Assembly (NCBI GenBank): GCA_024636105.1
Contig: JAGXHO010000188.1
Coordinates: 1-5,581, forward strand
Length of the DNA stretch: 5,581 bases
From: Trueperaceae bacterium
GTDB taxonomy: Bacteria; Deinococcota; Deinococci; Deinococcales; Trueperaceae
Direction of reading: 5' to 3'
Position numbers and translations under genes: made by a program. This document shows positions 5,410-5,581 of this stretch, piece after piece. The notes under the pieces were generated by a model that saw only the letters and a list, made by a program, of their open reading frames with translations, ran no database searches and had not been told where the DNA came from. Numbering within the stretch: position 1 is the stretch's first letter; every line of letters begins with the position of its first letter.

Positions 5410-5581
5410 GTGCCCTGGACCTGTCCGTCCTGCCAGCACCCCAACGAAGGCGCGCTCGTGTGCGACGCATGCGGGGTCGCCCGCCGCTGGCACGAGGACC
5501 CGCCGCTCGACCTCCCGCACCCGCCGGGACCCTTCGAGGTCCCAGCCTCCTGGTCGGCGCTCGCGTACGCCGCGCTCACCC
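5410..5581 (+). CDS. N-terminal part of a zinc-finger/zinc-ribbon protein (cut by window end)
   Basis: The frame from GTG 5410 is open to the end of the window (57 codons). It begins PWTCPSCQHPN, and C5, C8, C18 and C21 form C-x2-C-x9-C-x2-C, a zinc-binding module. The W-x-C-x2-C-x3-N start resembles RanBP2-type zinc fingers, although the second half is one residue shorter than the usual spacing. A Pro-rich stretch (about 29-42) follows, then SWSALAYAAL, which might begin a helix or membrane segment. No function can be given from this fragment. The start is supported by the -10 hexamer 6 nt upstream and by the cysteine module starting at once. The gene is divergent from the M20 operon. Confidence 0.7.
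   Translation, partial: MPWTCPSCQHPNEGALVCDACGVARRWHEDPPLDLPHPPGPFEVPASWSALAYAALT

Noticed and set aside
5361..5579. Upstream extension of the M20 frame to 5579 (73 more residues)
   Set aside because: The extension is low-complexity sequence read antisense to the zinc-finger gene; the ATG at 5360 has a -10 element at leaderless spacing and fits the usual M20 N-terminus.
5410..5581. Idea that the zinc-ribbon protein is LysW paired with an M20 LysK-type hydrolase
   Set aside because: LysW is a very short carrier with wider cysteine-pair spacing and a C-terminal EDWGE-like motif. Here the pairs are 9 residues apart and the frame continues past 57 residues without that motif.
1..5581. RNA genes, CRISPR arrays, insertion sequences or large repeats
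   Set aside because: No tRNA-like cloverleaf, spaced repeats, transposase motifs or long inverted repeats were found; almost all the sequence is accounted for by protein genes.

Overview
This is a very G+C-rich bacterial window (about 70% or more by eye) with strong G/C preference at third codon positions, GTG starts and tightly packed genes. The three genes that begin a transcription unit appear to lack a ribosome binding site and instead carry a TANNNT -10-like hexamer exactly 6 nt before the start codon. This leaderless arrangement, with the base composition and the style of the proteins, suggests an actinobacterium or a relative. I cannot name the genus.

Layout. On the + strand at the left, a complete release factor 1 gene (prfA, 63-1190) overlaps by 14 nt a Nudix hydrolase gene (1177-1653). 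On the - strand, read from right to left, lies a compact four-gene operon: an M20 metallopeptidase (5360-4170), a small acidic DUF2007-like protein (4173-3787, ATGA overlap), a cation diffusion facilitator transporter (3773-2832, 13 nt gap) and a protein with two nucleotidyltransferase domains (2839-1676, 8 nt overlap). The two units converge, with only 22 nt between their stop codons. At the right edge a + strand gene begins at 5410 with a four-cysteine zinc finger and runs off the window. It is divergent from the operon across 49 nt that hold both predicted promoters.

How the genes work together. prfA and the Nudix gene are probably co-translated: the Nudix ribosome binding site and start lie inside an unusual C-terminal tail of RF1. 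The - strand operon joins a metal-dependent hydrolase, a metal exporter, a small putative signalling protein and a double nucleotidyltransferase. The close junctions argue for co-expression, but the sequence does not prove a common pathway.

Most notable points: the GrpB-like plus aminoglycoside-adenylyltransferase-like fusion; the three identical leaderless promoter geometries, two of them back to back; RF1 followed by a Nudix gene where prmC is often found; and a CDF transporter with Glu and Asn at the TM2 metal-site positions. I see no RNA gene, mobile element, CRISPR array or large repeat.
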